In this document: piece by piece, positions 32,240 through 39,957 of the stretch | Position numbering within the stretch: position 1 is the stretch's first letter | Layout: every line of letters begins with the position of its first letter | DNA from: CAZEGI01 sp964512105 | GTDB taxonomy: Archaea; Altiarchaeota; Altiarchaeia; IMC4; CAZEGI01 | Length of the DNA: 41,676 nt | Assembly (NCBI GenBank): GCA_964512105.1 | Contig: CAZEGI010000008.1 | Location: forward strand, 1 to 41,676 | Reading direction: 5' to 3' | Program-made: the position numbers and the translations under genes | Notes under the pieces: generated by a model | Database searches by the model: none | Told to the model about the DNA's origin: nothing | Seen by the model: the letters and a program-made list of their open reading frames with translations, nothing else

Positions 32240-32899
32240 TTAAATTGCCGTTCCCGTAAACGTCAGTGTCTCCTGTTTTGCACCCGAAGCAGCGTCGTAT
32301 GGTATCGTTAACCTCATACTCATATCTATCGCATCGTTGGAATCGGCATATGCCAGATTACTGCACAGAATTACGGTGTTCTTTCCACTTGCATCGGCCA
32401 ACGTTGCGTAAGTGTCCTGCAAGTCCGATAAGCATGAGTTTGATTCATTGTCTGCTGCTTTAACCTCAACCTTTGCAGTCGCCGTGTTCGGGCAGTCACC
32501 AGTACCGCAGAGGAATGCCTCGGCATCCGCCGAATCCATAACTACCGTCACATTTATTGGCCGTGTACCGGAGTTCGTAATTGTCATAGCGTCTGTTACT
32601 CCCGTCCAGCTACCGTTTACCACAGAGCTATCACTCGAATCAAGTATCGCAAGAGAAGCATTTGCCCAGACGTAACCAGCACCAAAATCAATGGTTTCGT
32701 CAGTTAAGGTAATCCCTGCCGCACCAGTTATCTCTACACTTGCAGTTCCCGTGTCTGTGGCTTTACCCGTTAGTCCCCTTATCCCACCCAGCCCTATTTC
32801 ACGCAGATCCTCTATGTTGATCAGGGTTATAATGGTGGTCCCTATATAACTAACAACTGCTAGAACAAGCAAGACCGTTGATACCTTGCCCGAAACCAT
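32240..32899 (-). CDS. Surface beta-rich subunit, paralog B
   Basis: A 219-residue protein with helix 8-27 (STVLLVLAVVSYIGTTIITL), then the linker INIEDLREIGLGGIRGLTGK that is identical in paralog A, then one beta domain with IDFGAGYVWANAS, DSADAEAFLCGTGDCPNTAT and LTIPYD...TLTFTGTAI at the very C-terminus. ATG 32899 is chosen because GGTGA lies 4 bases before it; an upstream in-frame start at 32950 lacks this. It has its own TATA-like box (32949-32956) and a terminator, which suits strong separate expression. I infer a filament or S-layer-like subunit, perhaps of the TasA/camelysin donor-strand type. The family is not recognised with certainty. Confidence 0.75.
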   Translation of the reverse strand: MVSGKVSTVLLVLAVVSYIGTTIITLINIEDLREIGLGGIRGLTGKATDTGTASVEITGAAGITLTDETIDFGAGYVWANASLAILDSSDSSVVNGSWTGVTDAMTITNSGTRPINVTVVMDSADAEAFLCGTGDCPNTATAKVEVKAADNESNSCLSDLQDTYATLADASGKNTVILCSNLAYADSNDAIDMSMRLTIPYDAASGAKQETLTFTGTAI

Positions 32900-32948
32900 A
32901 GTTTCACCTATTATACAAACCAAATCTCGCCAGTATTCTGTTCTAACC

Positions 32949-32956
32949 AATATAAA
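32949..32956 (-). promoter_or_regulatory. TATA-like box of paralog B
   Basis: Minus-strand TTTATATT. With usual spacing, transcription starts near 32926 and gives a leader of about 25 bases that contains GGTGA 4 bases before ATG 32899. It lies just downstream of the paralog A terminator, so B is separately transcribed. Confidence 0.45.
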
Positions 32957-32961
32957 CCAAA

Positions 32962-32987
32962 CAAAAAATAAAAGCCCATTTGGGCTT
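32962..32987 (-). terminator. Terminator after surface-subunit paralog A
   Basis: Stem AAGCCCA/TGGGCTT at 32972-32987 followed on the minus strand by TTTATTTTTTG. It begins 8 bases after the paralog A stop and is nearly identical to the terminator after paralog B, so it was copied with the gene. Confidence 0.65.
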
Positions 32988-32994
32988 ATGGGGC

Positions 32995-33654
32995 TTAAAT
33001 TGCCATTCCTGTAAACGTCAGCGTCTCCTGTTTTGAGCCCGAATCAGCATCGTATGGTATCGTTAATCTCACACTCATATCTATCGCATCGTTGGAATCG
33101 GCATATGCTAAATTACTGCAAAGGAGTACGGTAGTTTTTGTAGATGCGGTTCCTAGGTCGGTGTACGTACTTTGCAAGCCGGTTATGCACGAGTTTGCTT
33201 CATTATCCGCTGCTTTAACCTCAACATTTGCCGTTGCTGTATTCGGGCAGTCACCGGTGCCGCACAGGAATACTTCAGCATCTGCCGAAGCCATAGATAC
33301 CGTCACATTTATTGCCTGTGTACCTGAGTTTACAACTACCATGAAGTCCGTTACCCCTGTCCAAGTACCATTTATCACAGAGGAATCACTTGAATCAAGT
33401 GTTGCCAATGTGGCATTTGCCCATACATAACCGCTACCAAAATCAATGGTTTTGTCAGTTAAGGTAATTCCTGCTGCACCAGATACAGTTACACTTGCTG
33501 TTCCCGTATCTGTGGCTTTACCCGTTAGTCCTCTTATCCCACCTAGACCTATTTCACGCAGGTCCTCTATGTTGATCAGGGTTATAATGGTAGCCCCTAT
33601 AGAACTAATAATCGCCAGAACAAGCAATACCGTTAATGTTTTGTCCGAGACCAT
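32995..33654 (-). CDS. Surface beta-rich subunit, paralog A
   Basis: A 219-residue protein with the same layout as paralog B: helix 8-27, the shared IEDLREIGLGGIRGLTGK linker, a beta domain with IDFGSGYVWANAT, LCGTGDCPNTATANVEVKAA and LTIPYD...TLTFTGMAI. Start ATG 33654 is favoured by GGTGA 5 bases upstream; GTG 33663 is in frame but overlaps the stop of the preceding small gene. Four Cys are conserved with B and C. Asn sequons (NAT, NGT, NVT) are frequent, so it is probably glycosylated. It follows a small membrane-protein gene directly and ends at its own terminator. Confidence 0.75.
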   Translation of the reverse strand: MVSDKTLTVLLVLAIISSIGATIITLINIEDLREIGLGGIRGLTGKATDTGTASVTVSGAAGITLTDKTIDFGSGYVWANATLATLDSSDSSVINGTWTGVTDFMVVVNSGTQAINVTVSMASADAEVFLCGTGDCPNTATANVEVKAADNEANSCITGLQSTYTDLGTASTKTTVLLCSNLAYADSNDAIDMSVRLTIPYDADSGSKQETLTFTGMAI

Positions 33655-33659
33655 AGTTT

Positions 33660-33899
33660 TCACCCCTCATCCTTCGGTTCTTCGATAGCTAATACAACAT
33701 TCCCCGTAACTTTCACAGGTTCGACCGGGGGTTTCTCTACCACTACTCTTATCTCACCTTTATTCATACTTGTTGAAATCAGAGCGTGTTTGGCATTATA
33801 CGCTACATTCAAAGCAAGCCACGTGCCAAACAAAAACACAAATATGGCAATCAGGGTTGCAAGATATAAGATATTTTTTGATGTTTGATCCTCCTCCAT
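33660..33899 (-). CDS. Small membrane protein heading the surface-subunit operon
   Basis: A 79-residue protein. Residues 10-33 are one membrane helix (LYLATLIAIFVFLFGTWLAL). The outer tail runs GEIRVVVEKPPVEPVKVTGN and ends acidic. Its Pro-Val-Glu stretch and short VKVTGNVVL strand suggest an extended segment. The gene starts the operon, with GGAATAAGGAAA before the ATG and a TATA-like box 35-44 bases upstream. Paralog A follows within 5 bases. It may anchor or regulate the filament. I do not recognise the family. Confidence 0.6.
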   Translation of the reverse strand: MEEDQTSKNILYLATLIAIFVFLFGTWLALNVAYNAKHALISTSMNKGEIRVVVEKPPVEPVKVTGNVVLAIEEPKDEG

Positions 33900-33933
33900 T
33901 TTCCTTATTCCTCAATTATTACACGCTGTCTGT

Positions 33934-33943
33934 ATTTATAAAT
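33934..33943 (-). promoter_or_regulatory. TATA-like box of the surface operon
   Basis: TTTATAAATA-type sequence, near-palindromic. With usual spacing, transcription starts near 33912, 13 bases before ATG 33899. It is the most upstream promoter-like site of the leftward surface operon. Confidence 0.45.
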
Positions 33944-33951
33944 ATCATAAA

Positions 33952-33975
33952 TGCCATTTTTCTCGTAAAATGGCA
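33952..33975. terminator. Hairpin between the GT-C gene and the surface operon
   Basis: Perfect 9-base stem TGCCATTTT / AAAATGGCA with a 6-base loop. It lies downstream of the leftward glycosyltransferase gene (ends 34028) and upstream of the surface-operon promoter, so it most likely terminates the former. Confidence 0.45.
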
Positions 33976-34027
33976 CTTCACAGACTCTACGTCCTCCTTT
34001 TTCATGGTGTTTGTTCTATAGGTTAGA

Positions 34028-36082
34028 CTAGCAATATCTCACTATAGAGGGCGATAAAAAGTATGCCAATCCCGGCTGGTTATAAAAATCTAACTCTGGG
34101 GTGTAGACATATTGGTAAATCCTATCCTTTGGGGCCTGATCTAAGGATATGATTGTTTCAGGAACAAATCCATTCCAATAACTGGTGTTTGTTACATAAA
34201 CAGGATATTTTTCTGGGTCCATCTCGCTCAAACCGGCAATAATGTTATCTATGGTCTTATTGTAATTGCTGTAGTAATAAAAAGTGAACGGATCAAACAC
34301 GATCATTATCCCATCTGGATAGTGGGCCTCTATCTCCTTTGGATCAAATTTATAAAGTGGAATCGAAACCCGGTGGGTGTAATACTGCACGAATAGAGGT
34401 CGACCGCTAACGCTGATATACTCGTATGTAGCATTCCTAAAAAAAGCCTTGGGAGCGAGTTGTTTTTCAATGAATGGGTTGTCAGGATATCTAAAAAGTT
34501 CCGGTGAGAAAAATTTGGCCGTTTCATAATATCCGCACTTTACTACATACCCACTCCCATATAACAGAAAAACTAGGTAAATTAATACAATCGCGAATGT
34601 TACTCCCCCCACATATCTGTCAAAAACCCCCTTTATCGATGATTTGAATGTCAGGCAGAGGATAAGGCTAAGAAAGATACTCAACAGAGATATCAAAATC
34701 TTGAGGATGATAAAAGGCATTTGTTTTGATATCATGTCCTTAGCGAGAGGATTCGAGTAAGATAGTAATACCAAGTCGTATGCCCGAAACAAAGTATAGA
34801 TCACGAGAACAGAGAGAAGTGCGTACAGAGCACCTATTTTTAATAAAGTAAAGTCCCTGGAGCTAAGAAGGTAGCTCAAAAAAAACGCCGAGAAGATGTA
34901 GATGAACGGAAATATCGGCAAAAAATATCTCAGAGAGGTATGGTAAAAGAAAAGGAAAAACCCGACAAAGGCAAGGGCCCAAGAGAGGAAAAAGGTATGC
35001 GGAAACAGTAATTCTTTTCGTTTCCACGAAATTATAAACCCAAAAAGTGCAAGAAAACCCAGAAGCGAGATGACATAGGTCCCGTCATTAAAAAGGCCAG
35101 GTATCCGGGGAATCACTAAGGATACGAGTGCACGAGCAATGAACGGACGCAGATTAAGTATCGATTCGCTCCAGTAGCTTAAATGGCAGCTTATGTCGAG
35201 TCCGCAATTCGGCATCGGTTTAAATCCGAAAAAAGGGTATCTTATGTCTAAGGATTCGTAGCCATCATGATGATCTTCTGCATACAACTGGTTAACAATT
35301 TGTGCATTATAATTTATCGCCTTAGCCTGAATCATCGCCCCGATATTCAACGGAACAAAAACGAGAAGAGAAGCGGCGATCATGCATACCATCCTCTTCT
35401 TGGTGGCGCGATCATATTTTTTTGATAATAGCAATAAAAACAGGGGCGACAGAGCAAGCACACTGGTATATCGAACTAATACAGAATACCCAAAGAACAG
35501 GCCGGATAATATGGCATACGACATTTTGCCCTCGCGTATCTGTTTAATGAGGAAGAAAACGCCCATAAGCAAGAAAAACTGGTTTGGGGTATCTGTCATC
35601 GCAAATCCGCTAAAGGTGATCTGTGCAGGGTCAATGGCAAGAAAGAGCGATGCTAGAAGGCCAATCCTCCAATCAAAAATTTTTTCACCTATCAAATACA
35701 CCAAAAGAATCGAAAGAGTTCCAAGGACGACCGGAATGATAATCGCAAATTGTGTATTGAAGCCAAATAACACAAAAGCGATAGCGATCAACAGGGGATA
35801 ACCAATATTATAGTAATAATGAACCTCCATAAAACCATGCGGAAAAGCAGTTTTGCCATTGGCCAAGGCTTCTGCCATTAGCACATAGAAATAACTATCG
35901 GTGTGCATGAGGTTATGGCTCATATAAGACAAACGGATGAATAAGCCAACGAACAGGATAACTGCTAGAGATACAAGGATTAACAGTCGCCTTGAGGCAA
36001 TTGGTTTATCACATAGAAAGTTACATCTTATATGAGCCATAATCTTCCGGAGTAGGTTTACCCCGTTGTCATAACGAATCAT
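34028..36082 (-). CDS. GT-C fold (PMT/ArnT-like) membrane glycosyltransferase
   Basis: A 684-residue protein with about eleven membrane helices in residues 30-515 and an outer domain of about 150 residues at the C-terminus. The first outer loop has HTDSYFYVLMAEAL, which fits the catalytic Asp-containing loop of GT39/GT83 enzymes, followed by YYYNIGYPLLIAIA. Such enzymes move a sugar from a lipid phosphate to protein or glycan outside the membrane. It is not AglB: no WWDYG motif is present. ATG 36082 is preceded by a TATA-like box. A start at 36040 is possible. Neighbouring glycosyltransferases and surface proteins suggest surface glycosylation. Confidence 0.8.
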   Translation of the reverse strand: MIRYDNGVNLLRKIMAHIRCNFLCDKPIASRRLLILVSLAVILFVGLFIRLSYMSHNLMHTDSYFYVLMAEALANGKTAFPHGFMEVHYYYNIGYPLLIAIAFVLFGFNTQFAIIIPVVLGTLSILLVYLIGEKIFDWRIGLLASLFLAIDPAQITFSGFAMTDTPNQFFLLMGVFFLIKQIREGKMSYAILSGLFFGYSVLVRYTSVLALSPLFLLLLSKKYDRATKKRMVCMIAASLLVFVPLNIGAMIQAKAINYNAQIVNQLYAEDHHDGYESLDIRYPFFGFKPMPNCGLDISCHLSYWSESILNLRPFIARALVSLVIPRIPGLFNDGTYVISLLGFLALFGFIISWKRKELLFPHTFFLSWALAFVGFFLFFYHTSLRYFLPIFPFIYIFSAFFLSYLLSSRDFTLLKIGALYALLSVLVIYTLFRAYDLVLLSYSNPLAKDMISKQMPFIILKILISLLSIFLSLILCLTFKSSIKGVFDRYVGGVTFAIVLIYLVFLLYGSGYVVKCGYYETAKFFSPELFRYPDNPFIEKQLAPKAFFRNATYEYISVSGRPLFVQYYTHRVSIPLYKFDPKEIEAHYPDGIMIVFDPFTFYYYSNYNKTIDNIIAGLSEMDPEKYPVYVTNTSYWNGFVPETIISLDQAPKDRIYQYVYTPELDFYNQPGLAYFLSPSIVRYC

Positions 36083-36117
36083 TTCTCACAAACAGAATTA
36101 AAATTGTACCTTCCACG

Positions 36118-36125
36118 TATAAATA
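36118..36125 (-). promoter_or_regulatory. TATA-like box of the GT-C gene
   Basis: Minus-strand TATTTATA. Expected start of transcription is near 36095, 13 bases before ATG 36082. Confidence 0.4.
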
Positions 36126-36146
36126 TCCAACATATCACCCAAATGG

Positions 36147-36154
36147 TTTTTAAA
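36147..36154 (+). promoter_or_regulatory. TATA-like box before the mini-ORF and secreted protein gene
   Basis: TTTTTAAA centred 26 bases before the ATG at 36177. This is the spacing expected for a leaderless transcript beginning at that ATG. Confidence 0.4.
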
Positions 36155-36176
36155 GTATTCTTCCGTATATCACTTG

Positions 36177-36251
36177 ATGGCAAACGGTCTAACTATCGCT
36201 ACCCTACTTTTCTTAACCTTCAAAATTAAAAACATCGGGTGTTGCGAATGA
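36177..36251 (+). CDS. Possible 24-residue leader peptide
   Basis: The reading is MANGLTIATLLFLTFKIKNI followed by GCCE and a stop. The stop overlaps the next gene's ATG in ATGA at 36248-36251, and a TATA-like box lies exactly one leaderless distance upstream. It may be a translated leader that couples to the secreted-protein gene. A short hydrophobic ORF can arise by chance, so confidence is low. Confidence 0.3.
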   Translation: MANGLTIATLLFLTFKIKNIGCCE

Positions 36252-36901
36252 ACCCAAGATACGCCCTTTTTGGAATGGTCTGTCTGTTTGCCATATATGC
36301 GGCAGCAGACGGAATGATAAAAACCATGAATGGAAGCAGCACCGACACAATATCTGTTCCTTCTATAAATACGACTTCAGTTAAAATTACAACCACTATT
36401 GATGCGGGTGCATTAACCATAGTTAAATACCTCATCAGTCCAGAATCTGTGCACCCTCACGAACAGGTTAAGATTTATACGCGGGTTAAGAATGTTAACT
36501 CGAGTGGAGTGATAGCTTTGGTGGAATCTCCTGACAGAACTAAGTATACGGTGAAACTCGATTGTGTTGGCAATGACTGTTACGGGATTTTCAATGAAAC
36601 GGGTGTTCCAGGTGAATATGCAATGACCATTGTTGCAAGCGGTTCTGGGCGGAGTATAAATCAGTTGGAAATTGGTGGGTTTTCAGTGGTTCCTCTAGAG
36701 ACCTCAGAGGGTTTAAATGAGAAGACAACTACAACGGTCGCAACAGTTCAAATGGTAGGTCTAACAACCCTTGAAACATCAATTCCAACAACTACAAGTA
36801 TGGTTGTTACTTCAAGCACTATCGAAACCGAAAAGGAAGGGGCGCCAAAAATCACTGGGAGGGTTGTATTACAGATACTAAAAAGGCCAGAAACACCGTA
36901 A
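36248..36901 (+). CDS. Secreted Thr-rich Ig-like protein; membrane anchor lies in the -1 frame
   Basis: A 217-residue protein. A signal peptide or anchor at about 6-22 (ALFGMVCLFAIYAAADG) is followed by an Ig-like unit (residues 60-150; VHPHEQVKIYTRVKN and GVPGEYAMTIVASGSG) with a Cys pair in DCVGNDC, then a Thr/Ser-rich stalk (about 155-195). The frame ends at 36901. In the -1 frame, from the A5 run at 36880-36884, the sequence continues KARNTVILVIFSIIVVYVIP and stops at 36984, overlapping the next gene's ATG. So the intact protein is probably 33 residues longer with a C-terminal anchor. Either an assembly indel or a programmed shift would explain it. ATG 36248 is chosen over GTG 36239. Confidence 0.6.
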   Translation: MNPRYALFGMVCLFAIYAAADGMIKTMNGSSTDTISVPSINTTSVKITTTIDAGALTIVKYLISPESVHPHEQVKIYTRVKNVNSSGVIALVESPDRTKYTVKLDCVGNDCYGIFNETGVPGEYAMTIVASGSGRSINQLEIGGFSVVPLETSEGLNEKTTTTVATVQMVGLTTLETSIPTTTSMVVTSSTIETEKEGAPKITGRVVLQILKRPETP

Positions 36902-36980
36902 TCTTGGTAATCTTCTCCATTATCGTTGTTTACGTTATTCCACACCTTTATTCAGCCAAAACCAAGAGTATGTCACTAGA

Positions 36981-38069
36981 ATGAGGCATAAGAAAATTGG
37001 AATATTATCTCTCAGGGGGGATGTTAACTTTCAAGAAAGAGATGAGAACATTTTTAGGGAGCTGGGTTATGAGGTTAAACTAGCTTCTCCACTACCGCCG
37101 GCTGGGGTATACTCCAAGCCGTCAAATATCCTAAATCCTCTGAATCCCCTATATCTATACGATTTATGTAAAAAGTTGATTGATACCGATGTTCTTTTTT
37201 CCTGGTGGGCGTATTCCATAGGCACTGTTATTCTATCCAAAATCGCCAGAAAACCATGCATAATCGTTGCAGGTGGTAGCGAGATTGGAACATCGAGGGA
37301 TATCTCAAAAGAATATTACTCCAACAGGATCGTGTACGCCATGGTAAAGTTGGCAATAAAACTAACACTGAAATTTGCGGATAAGGTGATCTCCGTTAGC
37401 AATTATACAAAAGAGAGTGTAGATAAAATTTGCAAAAATCCGACAAATGAAACGGTTTACAATTCGATTGATACCAAAACCTTTAACCCTGTAAATGTGG
37501 AGAAAAAACCATACGTCATAACCGTGGGATGGATATCGAAAAAAAATTTTAAGATAAAGGGAATTTTAGAACTTCTTGAAGCATTTAGCAGGGTTGTCAA
37601 GAATCATCCAGAATACCGGTTGATATACGTGGGGGACGAATGTGGATCCTTTGGCGAAAAAGCGATCATCAAAGAAAGAGCGGAAGAACTTGGAATCTCA
37701 AATAAGGTGATATGCATGGATTTTTTCAAGACCGCAGAAGAATACACAAGTTTTTTAAATCAATGTAAAATCTATGTCCAGTACAGCTGGTATGAAGCTT
37801 TCGGTGTTGCAATGTGTGAGGCGATGGCTTGCGGAGTCCCTGTGATAGCCTCAAACAGGGCAGCGCTTCCAGAGGTTGTCGGAGATGCAGGATTGATTGT
37901 TGATAGGAACAATACAAACGATCTATCTGAAAAAATCGAATTGCTGATACGTAACAAAAAATTGTATGACGCATTGAGTAAAAAAGGTGCAGAAAGGGTT
38001 AGAAATAACTTTTCAAAAGAAATAAGAAAACAAAAATTAAAGAGGATTATTGAAGAATTAACAACATGA
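36981..38069 (+). CDS. GT4-family glycosyltransferase
   Basis: A 362-residue GT-B enzyme. The donor-site C-terminal half has YVITVGWISKKNFKIKGILE and the E-x7-E motif in YEAFGVAMCEAMACGVPVIA, followed by ALPEVVGDAGLIVD. The N-terminal half begins KKIGILSLRGDVNFQERDEN. It is a retaining transferase using a nucleotide sugar; the acceptor is unknown. The ATG overlaps the -1-frame stop of the preceding gene (ATGA), which ties them together. Its own stop overlaps the methyltransferase start. Confidence 0.88.
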   Translation: MRHKKIGILSLRGDVNFQERDENIFRELGYEVKLASPLPPAGVYSKPSNILNPLNPLYLYDLCKKLIDTDVLFSWWAYSIGTVILSKIARKPCIIVAGGSEIGTSRDISKEYYSNRIVYAMVKLAIKLTLKFADKVISVSNYTKESVDKICKNPTNETVYNSIDTKTFNPVNVEKKPYVITVGWISKKNFKIKGILELLEAFSRVVKNHPEYRLIYVGDECGSFGEKAIIKERAEELGISNKVICMDFFKTAEEYTSFLNQCKIYVQYSWYEAFGVAMCEAMACGVPVIASNRAALPEVVGDAGLIVDRNNTNDLSEKIELLIRNKKLYDALSKKGAERVRNNFSKEIRKQKLKRIIEELTT

Positions 38070-38869
38070 AATACGAAGCGAAGGATTACTGGGAGCAACG
38101 GCTTATAAAAGATTTTTCGCTTTCTGGTGTCGGTCATCTCGGTTTAGGAAAAACTCTTAATAAATGGCATTACCGAGCAATGGAAAGAAACATGAACCGG
38201 ATCTTTGACAAACATGCCCTAAACATTAAAAATAAAAGTATTCTCGATATTGGCTGTGGAACCGGTTTTTGGATTGAGTACTACATAAAAAAAGGCGGAA
38301 AGGACATAACAGGAGTAGATATAACCGAAATTGCAGTCGATTCATTAAAAAAAAGATACAGAAACCTTAAGTTCTACAGGGCGGACATAACAAAGGAAAT
38401 TCCTGTAAAAGATAAATTTGATATAACATCCGTCTTTGCAGTTTTATATCATGTCATGAATGAGCGTGATTTTGACAACGCGATAAAAAATATCAGAAAA
38501 ATGTCAAAGAAGGGCTCCTATATACTAATCTCCGATAACTTTCTCAAGAAATATCAACCGCCAATAAAAAACATTCATTTCTTTTCAAGGACTTACGATA
38601 GATACAAAAAAGAGTTAGAAAAGAACGGAATAGAGGTCATTGATAGAGTCCCAACATTCTATTTTTTGAATGAGCCCGTTGATATAAACAGCAACGTTAT
38701 AAGAAGATGTTTTGTGCTCGGTTGGCAGGTAACGATGAAACTAGTTACAAGATTCGATTTTAGCGCAAACATCATGGGGTTTCTGCTGTACCATCTGGAC
38801 GGGATGATACTACAGTTCGTAAAGGACAGTATCAGCTCGGAAGTGATTGTTTGTAGGGTGAAAAAATAA
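38066..38869 (+). CDS. SAM-dependent methyltransferase, class I
   Basis: A 267-residue Rossmann methyltransferase. Motif I is SILDIGCGTGFWIEYY near residue 60; ITGVDITE ends the second strand and FDITSVFAVLYHV is motif IV-like. The C-terminal part has two hydrophobic stretches that could bind a lipid carrier. It overlaps the GT4 gene by 4 bases, so it likely methylates a sugar or glycan lipid. Ubiquinone-type methylation is an alternative, but no quinone gene is nearby. Confidence 0.85.
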   Translation: MKYEAKDYWEQRLIKDFSLSGVGHLGLGKTLNKWHYRAMERNMNRIFDKHALNIKNKSILDIGCGTGFWIEYYIKKGGKDITGVDITEIAVDSLKKRYRNLKFYRADITKEIPVKDKFDITSVFAVLYHVMNERDFDNAIKNIRKMSKKGSYILISDNFLKKYQPPIKNIHFFSRTYDRYKKELEKNGIEVIDRVPTFYFLNEPVDINSNVIRRCFVLGWQVTMKLVTRFDFSANIMGFLLYHLDGMILQFVKDSISSEVIVCRVKK

Positions 38870-38907
38870 CGCAGGGGACGATTTTGATGCTTTGGCCATT
38901 GATGTAT

Positions 38908-39945
38908 TCAATTTAGCCAATAGGCTTTTTTCATTAAAATCAATCCCGAGAGGATACCGATTCCCAGAATGTTATGAAAAATAAGATACATGATCGGTAA
39001 AACGACACACAAAGTACTCTTTGTATTAAAAAATAATTGCGTGGAGAAAAAAGTTGCGATCCCTAAATACAAAATTAACGGAATTAAAATCAGAGGGAAG
39101 ATGAAGGCAGATCCCAGAAAAATTGAGAGTGCTGTCAAAATCTCATAAAATAAAAAAAGTGGTGGGACGAACCACATAAAGTCAAAATACCTTTTCTTTC
39201 TCGTAATAAATCCCAAACCCGCCCCATAGTTATACGTTTGTCTTAGAAATTTTTTGAAGGAATCTCGAGTGTAATAAAAAATCTTAACCTCCGGGTCTAT
39301 AAAAAACCTATATCCTGCCTGTTTTAGCCTAATGAACAAATCCCTATCTTCACCCACAAAAAAATCCTCATCAAAATTTCCAACGTCCGTGACAATTTTT
39401 TTATCAAACAAACCAAAATTGGGTCCGATTGGAATTAGCGACTTTTCTTTTCGCCAAAGTACCATCGATCTAGCACCACTAAAGGGTGTTGAGTACACCA
39501 AACCGACCAACTTTGAGAATGTTGTGGTGTACCTACCGACTAAAGCGCCACCTACACACACCAGGTCTGGTTCTTTTTTCTCTATCTCGAGGAATTTTTT
39601 CACGGTTTTTTCGACATAATCCCTAGGCAGCGATGAATGCGCTATCAGATTCATAAAAAAATCCCCCCTTGCTTTTGTTATCCCTATATTCAATGCATGT
39701 GGTGACCTGATTTTTCTATTTTTAAATACCCTCAAGTCTAACCTGTCCTTATATCCCTCTACGATATCTAGGGTTCTATCCTCAGACATACCATCAATCA
39801 CCAGAACTTCAAATTTGTCTTTTGGGTATGTTTGCTTAACCAAACTATCTAAGAACCCCCCTATATACTCTTCTTCATTCCTCGTTCGAACTATCAACGA
39901 AACGAAGTAGGGCTTGTCGTTCCTCTCTTTAGAAGTCTTTTCCAT
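38908..39945 (-). CDS. GT2-family glycosyltransferase with C-terminal membrane helices
   Basis: A 345-residue GT-A enzyme. The nucleotide-sugar core is SLIVRTRNEEEYIGGFLDSL with EVLVIDGMSEDRTLDI; VGGALVGRY and DEDFFVGEDRDLFIRLKQAG (with ED near residue 208) complete it. The usual D-x-D position reads as LIAHSS, so the metal site may differ. Two to three membrane helices follow from about 255 to 335 (FDFMWFVPPLFLFYEIL onward). It probably adds a sugar on the cytoplasmic face of a lipid-linked glycan. It lies 12 bases downstream of the next GT2 gene in the same direction. Confidence 0.85.
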   Translation of the reverse strand: MEKTSKERNDKPYFVSLIVRTRNEEEYIGGFLDSLVKQTYPKDKFEVLVIDGMSEDRTLDIVEGYKDRLDLRVFKNRKIRSPHALNIGITKARGDFFMNLIAHSSLPRDYVEKTVKKFLEIEKKEPDLVCVGGALVGRYTTTFSKLVGLVYSTPFSGARSMVLWRKEKSLIPIGPNFGLFDKKIVTDVGNFDEDFFVGEDRDLFIRLKQAGYRFFIDPEVKIFYYTRDSFKKFLRQTYNYGAGLGFITRKKRYFDFMWFVPPLFLFYEILTALSIFLGSAFIFPLILIPLILYLGIATFFSTQLFFNTKSTLCVVLPIMYLIFHNILGIGILSGLILMKKAYWLN

Positions 39946-39957
39946 CGTATGTACTCG

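Noticed and set aside
31546..33654. Surface paralogs as classical type IV pilins or archaellins
   Set aside because: No K/R-G cleavage site before the N-terminal helix is seen.
19912..33899. Link to the hami of Altiarchaeota
   Set aside because: No sequence evidence for the hamus protein is visible; the idea rests only on a tentative guess of lineage.
38870..38907. GGCCATT...AATTTAGCC imperfect repeat between the methyltransferase and GT2 genes
   Set aside because: Short and imperfect; a weak bidirectional terminator is possible but not supportable.
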